From Clostridia bacterium (GTDB lineage: Bacteria; Bacillota; Clostridia; Oscillospirales; Acutalibacteraceae), in contig JAILDS010000101.1 in assembly GCA_024689165.1 (NCBI GenBank), forward strand, positions 1 to 10,844: a stretch of 10,844 nt of DNA. The letters run 5' to 3'. This document shows, piece after piece, positions 9,141 to 10,844 of the stretch. Each line of letters begins with the position of its first letter. Positions within the stretch are counted from its first letter, which is position 1. The notes below the pieces were generated by a model. The model worked only from the letters and a program-made list of their open reading frames with translations. It searched no databases and was not told the DNA's origin. Both the position numbers and the translations under genes were made by a program.

Positions 9141-9254
9141 CGCAGCACAGGAATAACTCAAGCTCGAAAAGATGCTTTGTCTGCTGAAATGGCTTCCCTT
9201 GGTAGTTCTCTGCCGAATCCAAAAAACATAGGTTCATTAAAGGACTTTGGGTGA
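9141..9254 (+). pseudogene. Relic X1: C-terminal remnant of an unknown gene
   Basis: In the frame ending at TGA 9252-9254 the DNA encodes a tail reading RSTGI, then RKDALSAEM, then SLPNPKNIGSLKDFG. The frame stays open back into the end of clpC, but no proper start or upstream body is present. Its coding nature is supported by a matching tail at 9766-9885 with the same RSTGI, R...LS..M and SLP/TLP-x-PK-x-I-x-SLK pattern, ending the same distance before the next gene A copy. The stop sits 4 nt before gene A1, as in a tightly packed operon. I do not recognise the family. It may be the tail of a larger protein, such as a modular toxin, lost by rearrangement; that is speculation. Confidence 0.55.
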
Positions 9255-9760
9255 TGTTATGAAAAAATACTACAGACTTGGCCATGAAAGCGGAGACGAG
9301 TTTCTTTGCAGAGAGGTTACTTGGGACGGAGGGCTTTTCTGCGAGGCGTGGTATGCGCACAGAAAGGAATGGGCGCATCATCCTGACGCATACGGGGTTT
9401 TCGTCGGCTTCATCAGCTCTGATGAGATAAGCGAAAAAGAAGCTATGAAGATGACCGGCGGGATAGATACCTCCACTACGTACAGAATGACAAAAGATAA
9501 CGGAAAGCCTAAAATGCTTTGCAGAGAAAAGAAAGATGGCAGAGACAGCGTCTGCGAAAGGTGGTTCGGTCCTGAAAAAGGGTGGAGGGAAGACAAGGAC
9601 GCTTACGATGTTTTCGCCGAAAAAATCAAGTCTGAAGTAACGTGGATAGGAGAAGCTGATGAGTTCTTCGGAAACGAGATATGAGCTTGCAAAAGCTCTG
9701 TCAAAATTTGCTCATGACGGACAGGTCGATAAGGGCGGGAATCCGTTATCTGCATCCTCT
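9252..9760 (+). repeat. Tandem repeat unit, copy 1
   Basis: Nucleotide-level match to 9883-10393, offset 631 bp (633 after a 2-nt indel). It covers the X stop, all of gene A and about the first 100 nt of the HD gene. By hand comparison, gene A differs in about 43 of 423 nt, whereas 9664-9760 matches with no substitutions and a single 2-nt deletion. Weaker, protein-level similarity extends the unit left to about 9141. Confidence 0.9.
9259..9684 (+). CDS. Hypothetical protein A1, two-repeat WxxxxDAYxVF protein
   Basis: 141 aa, family not recognised, no signal peptide or membrane segment, strongly charged, rich in Trp and Tyr. It consists of two repeats 71 residues apart. Y5R-C17RE-C28E.W31-W38-D43AY.VF48 is matched by Y75R-C88RE-C99E.W102-W109-D114AY.VF119, and spacing is conserved from each first Cys onward. 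I choose ATG 9259, not the in-frame TTG at 9247, because GGGTG lies just upstream and copy 2 begins at the equivalent ATG. The 3' end overlaps the truncated HD gene by 26 nt. It has lower G+C than clpC, which fits acquisition by transfer. The repeated binding-module look and cassette context would suit an immunity or inhibitor-type protein; no function is shown. Confidence 0.75.
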   Translation: MKKYYRLGHESGDEFLCREVTWDGGLFCEAWYAHRKEWAHHPDAYGVFVGFISSDEISEKEAMKMTGGIDTSTTYRMTKDNGKPKMLCREKKDGRDSVCERWFGPEKGWREDKDAYDVFAEKIKSEVTWIGEADEFFGNEI

Positions 9761-9781
9761 GTATCAGGAGTACAGGCATAA
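9659..9781 (+). pseudogene. Truncated, frameshifted HD-domain hydrolase copy
   Basis: Starts at ATG 9659, overlapping the end of gene A1 by 26 nt, and is identical to the start of the intact HD gene at 10290 through SSETRYELAKALSKFAHDGQ and on to GGNP. A 2-nt deletion near 9747 (CCGTTATC against CCGTATTATC in copy 2) shifts the frame. Homology ends at 9760. The shifted frame stops at TAA 9779-9781 after 40 codons. All metal-binding histidines of the HD site are missing, so the product cannot be a hydrolase. Confidence 0.85.
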
Positions 9782-9885
9782 AAGTATAAGTATTGATTAG
9801 AATGACCGAGCTTTCCAAACAGATGAACGATTTGTGCAGCACTTTGCCGATGCCCAAAGGCATTGACTCTCTTAAAAACAGGTGA
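9766..9885 (+). pseudogene. Relic X2: second C-terminal remnant, interrupted by a stop
   Basis: Same reading pattern as relic X1: RSTGI at 9766-9780, then R..ELS.QM, then TLPMPKGIDSLKNR ending at TGA 9883-9885, 4 nt before gene A2. An in-frame TAA at 9787-9789 breaks it. The part after the stop is an open 27-codon frame from ATG 9802, without a recognisable ribosome binding site. It is much more diverged from X1 than the two A genes are from each other. It begins 5 nt after the truncated HD copy ends, so the array reads X1-A1-HD fragment, X2-A2-HD. Confidence 0.5.
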
Positions 9886-10393
9886 TAATATGGAAAAATA
9901 CTACAGGCTTGGTCATGACGACGGCACTGATTTTCTTTGCAGAGAGGTTACCTGGGACGGAGGTCTTTTCTGCGAGATGTGGTATGCGCACAGAAAAGAA
10001 TGGGCGGATCATCCAGACGCATACGGGGTTTTCATCGGTTTTATCAGCTCGGATGAAATAAGCGAAAAAGAAGCGATGAAGATAACCGGCGGGATAGATA
10101 CCTCCACTACGTACAGAATGACAAAAGAGAACGGAAAACCTAAGCTGCTTTACAGAGAAAAGAAGGACGGCAGAAACAGCGTCTGCGAAAAGTGGTTCGG
10201 CCCTGAAAAAGGGTGGATGGAAGACAAGGACGCTTACGATGTTTTCGCCGAAAAAATCAAATCTGAAATAGTGTGGATAGGAGAAGTTCGTGATTTCTTC
10301 GGAAACGAGATATGAGCTTGCAAAAGCTCTGTCAAAATTTGCTCATGACGGACAGGTCGATAAGGGCGGGAATCCGTATTATCTGCATCCTCT
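9883..10393 (+). repeat. Tandem repeat unit, copy 2
   Basis: Second copy of the unit at 9252-9760. The alignment ends at TGCATCCTCT (10384-10393), after which only copy 2 continues with the rest of the HD gene. Together the two copies indicate a tandem duplication of an X-A-HD cassette followed by truncation of the first HD gene. Confidence 0.9.
9890..10315 (+). CDS. Hypothetical protein A2, paralogue of A1
   Basis: 141 aa, same length and two-repeat layout as A1. By hand count 20 residues differ (about 86% identity), with 18 further codons differing silently. Changes are scattered and include C88 to Y, so the second-repeat LCRE motif is LYRE here. The Trp and DAYxVF positions of both repeats are kept. 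ATG 9890 follows GGTGAT, which is also the X2 stop region; a longer frame back to 9863 has no better start. The gene overlaps the intact HD gene by 26 nt, so the two are probably translationally coupled. Family and function are unknown. Confidence 0.75.
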   Translation: MEKYYRLGHDDGTDFLCREVTWDGGLFCEMWYAHRKEWADHPDAYGVFIGFISSDEISEKEAMKITGGIDTSTTYRMTKENGKPKLLYREKKDGRNSVCEKWFGPEKGWMEDKDAYDVFAEKIKSEIVWIGEVRDFFGNEI

Positions 10394-10724
10394 TGCAGTG
10401 AGCGAAGCTGTGGTCGGTGAAGACGAAAAAATCACAGCGCTGCTTCATGACGTCGTTGAGGACACTGATATTGCTGTCGATACGATCAGAGATCTGTTCG
10501 GAGACACCATTGTTGAGGCTGTGCTTTCCGTGACCCGTTTGGACGGCGAGGATTATTTCGATTTCGTCCGCAGGGCAAAACGGAACCCCATAGGGCGCGT
10601 CGTAAAGCTTGCCGATCTGAATCACAACCTTGACGCGTCGAGGCTTCCCGAAGTGACAGAAAAGGACGCGGCAAGATTAGAGAAATACAGGAAAGCCGTC
10701 GAAATATTGTCAGATGACGATTGA
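10290..10724 (+). CDS. Small HD-domain (p)ppGpp hydrolase-like protein
   Basis: 144 aa, close to a stand-alone RelA/SpoT-type HD domain. Motifs in order: AHDGQVDKGGNPYYLHPLAV (18-37, metal ligand H33), LLHDVVEDT (51-59, H53-D54 with E57/D58), and KLADLNHN (106-113, ligand D109). All four expected metal ligands are present, so hydrolase activity on (p)ppGpp or a related nucleotide is plausible. The usual Arg-Lys before the PY motif is Asp-Lys here, so the substrate could differ. No synthetase or TGS domain is attached. The start is GTG 10290, equivalent to the ATG of the truncated copy, with AGGAG about 6 nt upstream. It overlaps gene A2 by 26 nt and is followed by a terminator. Confidence 0.82.
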   Translation: MISSETRYELAKALSKFAHDGQVDKGGNPYYLHPLAVSEAVVGEDEKITALLHDVVEDTDIAVDTIRDLFGDTIVEAVLSVTRLDGEDYFDFVRRAKRNPIGRVVKLADLNHNLDASRLPEVTEKDAARLEKYRKAVEILSDDD

Positions 10725-10781
10725 ACGGCAATAAACGCTCTCTGCTTCGCTTTATTCCTTACCCATATCCTTCACAAAAAA

Positions 10782-10827
10782 ACTGCAGCGACGCTGTTCC
10801 TTACGCGTTGCTGCAGTCATATTTTTT
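10782..10827 (+). terminator. Intrinsic terminator, probably bidirectional
   Basis: A 13-position stem (ACTGCAGC.ACGC pairing with GCGT.GCTGCAGT, one G.U on the plus strand) with a 10-nt loop, followed by CATATTTTTT. An A7 run (10776-10782) before the stem gives a U-tract for transcripts arriving from the right on the minus strand. It closes the accessory segment 58 bp after the HD gene. Confidence 0.85.
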
Positions 10828-10844
10828 ACACCTGAAAACTGTCG

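Noticed and set aside
7175..9148. Long minus-strand open frame opposite clpC
   Set aside because: Antisense shadow of clpC. It has no ribosome binding site and no recognisable motif, and every ClpC motif is clear on the plus strand.
9871..9890. TTGACT-N17-TAATAT promoter-like match before gene A2
   Set aside because: The -10 would overlap the A2 start codon, so a transcript would begin inside the gene; A2 also has a ribosome-binding-like GGTGAT that implies a leader.
9252..10393. CRISPR array or insertion sequence as an explanation of the repeats
   Set aside because: There are only two long coding repeats, with no short spaced repeats, transposase gene or clear terminal inverted repeats.
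10726..10756. AATAAA/TTTATT inverted repeat after the HD gene
   Set aside because: Only six A/T pairs around a long loop and no U-tract; the strong hairpin at 10782-10827 is the convincing terminator.

Overview
The window looks like a high-G+C member of the Firmicutes, probably class Clostridia. The main reasons are: a Gram-positive-type DnaK of 615 residues without the N-lobe insertion of Gram-negative DnaKs; the gene order hrcA-grpE-dnaK-dnaJ; a linked mcsA-mcsB-clpC cluster; two perfect CIRCE operators; and strong AGGAGG-type ribosome binding sites. The species cannot be named from the sequence.

Layout. Positions 1-4800 (minus strand) hold the class I heat-shock operon hrcA-grpE-dnaK-dnaJ, with dnaJ running off the left edge. 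Positions 4801-5105 are a 305-bp divergent control region with two outward promoters. Each promoter is TTGACA-N16-TATAAT followed 7 nt later by a perfect CIRCE. Positions 5106-9118 (plus strand) hold mcsA-mcsB-clpC: a zinc/UVR adaptor, an arginine-kinase homologue, and a Hsp100 unfoldase of the ClpCP protease. HrcA, made from the left operon, should repress both directions, so folding (DnaK/DnaJ/GrpE) and degradation (ClpC) are under one repressor. No ctsR gene precedes mcsA, although that is where it sits in most Firmicutes.

The most striking core-gene observation is that the McsB homologue has lost essentially all recognisable catalytic residues of the phosphagen-kinase fold. It keeps the RDxxRA motif that binds phospho-arginine in true McsB. 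ClpC keeps both glutamates expected to dock phospho-arginine. This suggests a pseudokinase serving as an adaptor or phospho-arginine reader.

Right after the clpC stop the G+C content drops visibly and an accessory segment begins (about 9120-10844). It holds two tandem units of about 630 bp. Each unit has a short C-terminal relic of an unknown gene (X), a 141-aa protein of unknown family (A) built from two internal repeats, and a small HD-domain (p)ppGpp-hydrolase-like gene. The HD gene is truncated and frameshifted in unit 1 and intact in unit 2. A strong, probably bidirectional terminator closes the segment. The arrangement recalls accessory effector/immunity cassette arrays, but the functions of X and A are unknown and that reading is inference.
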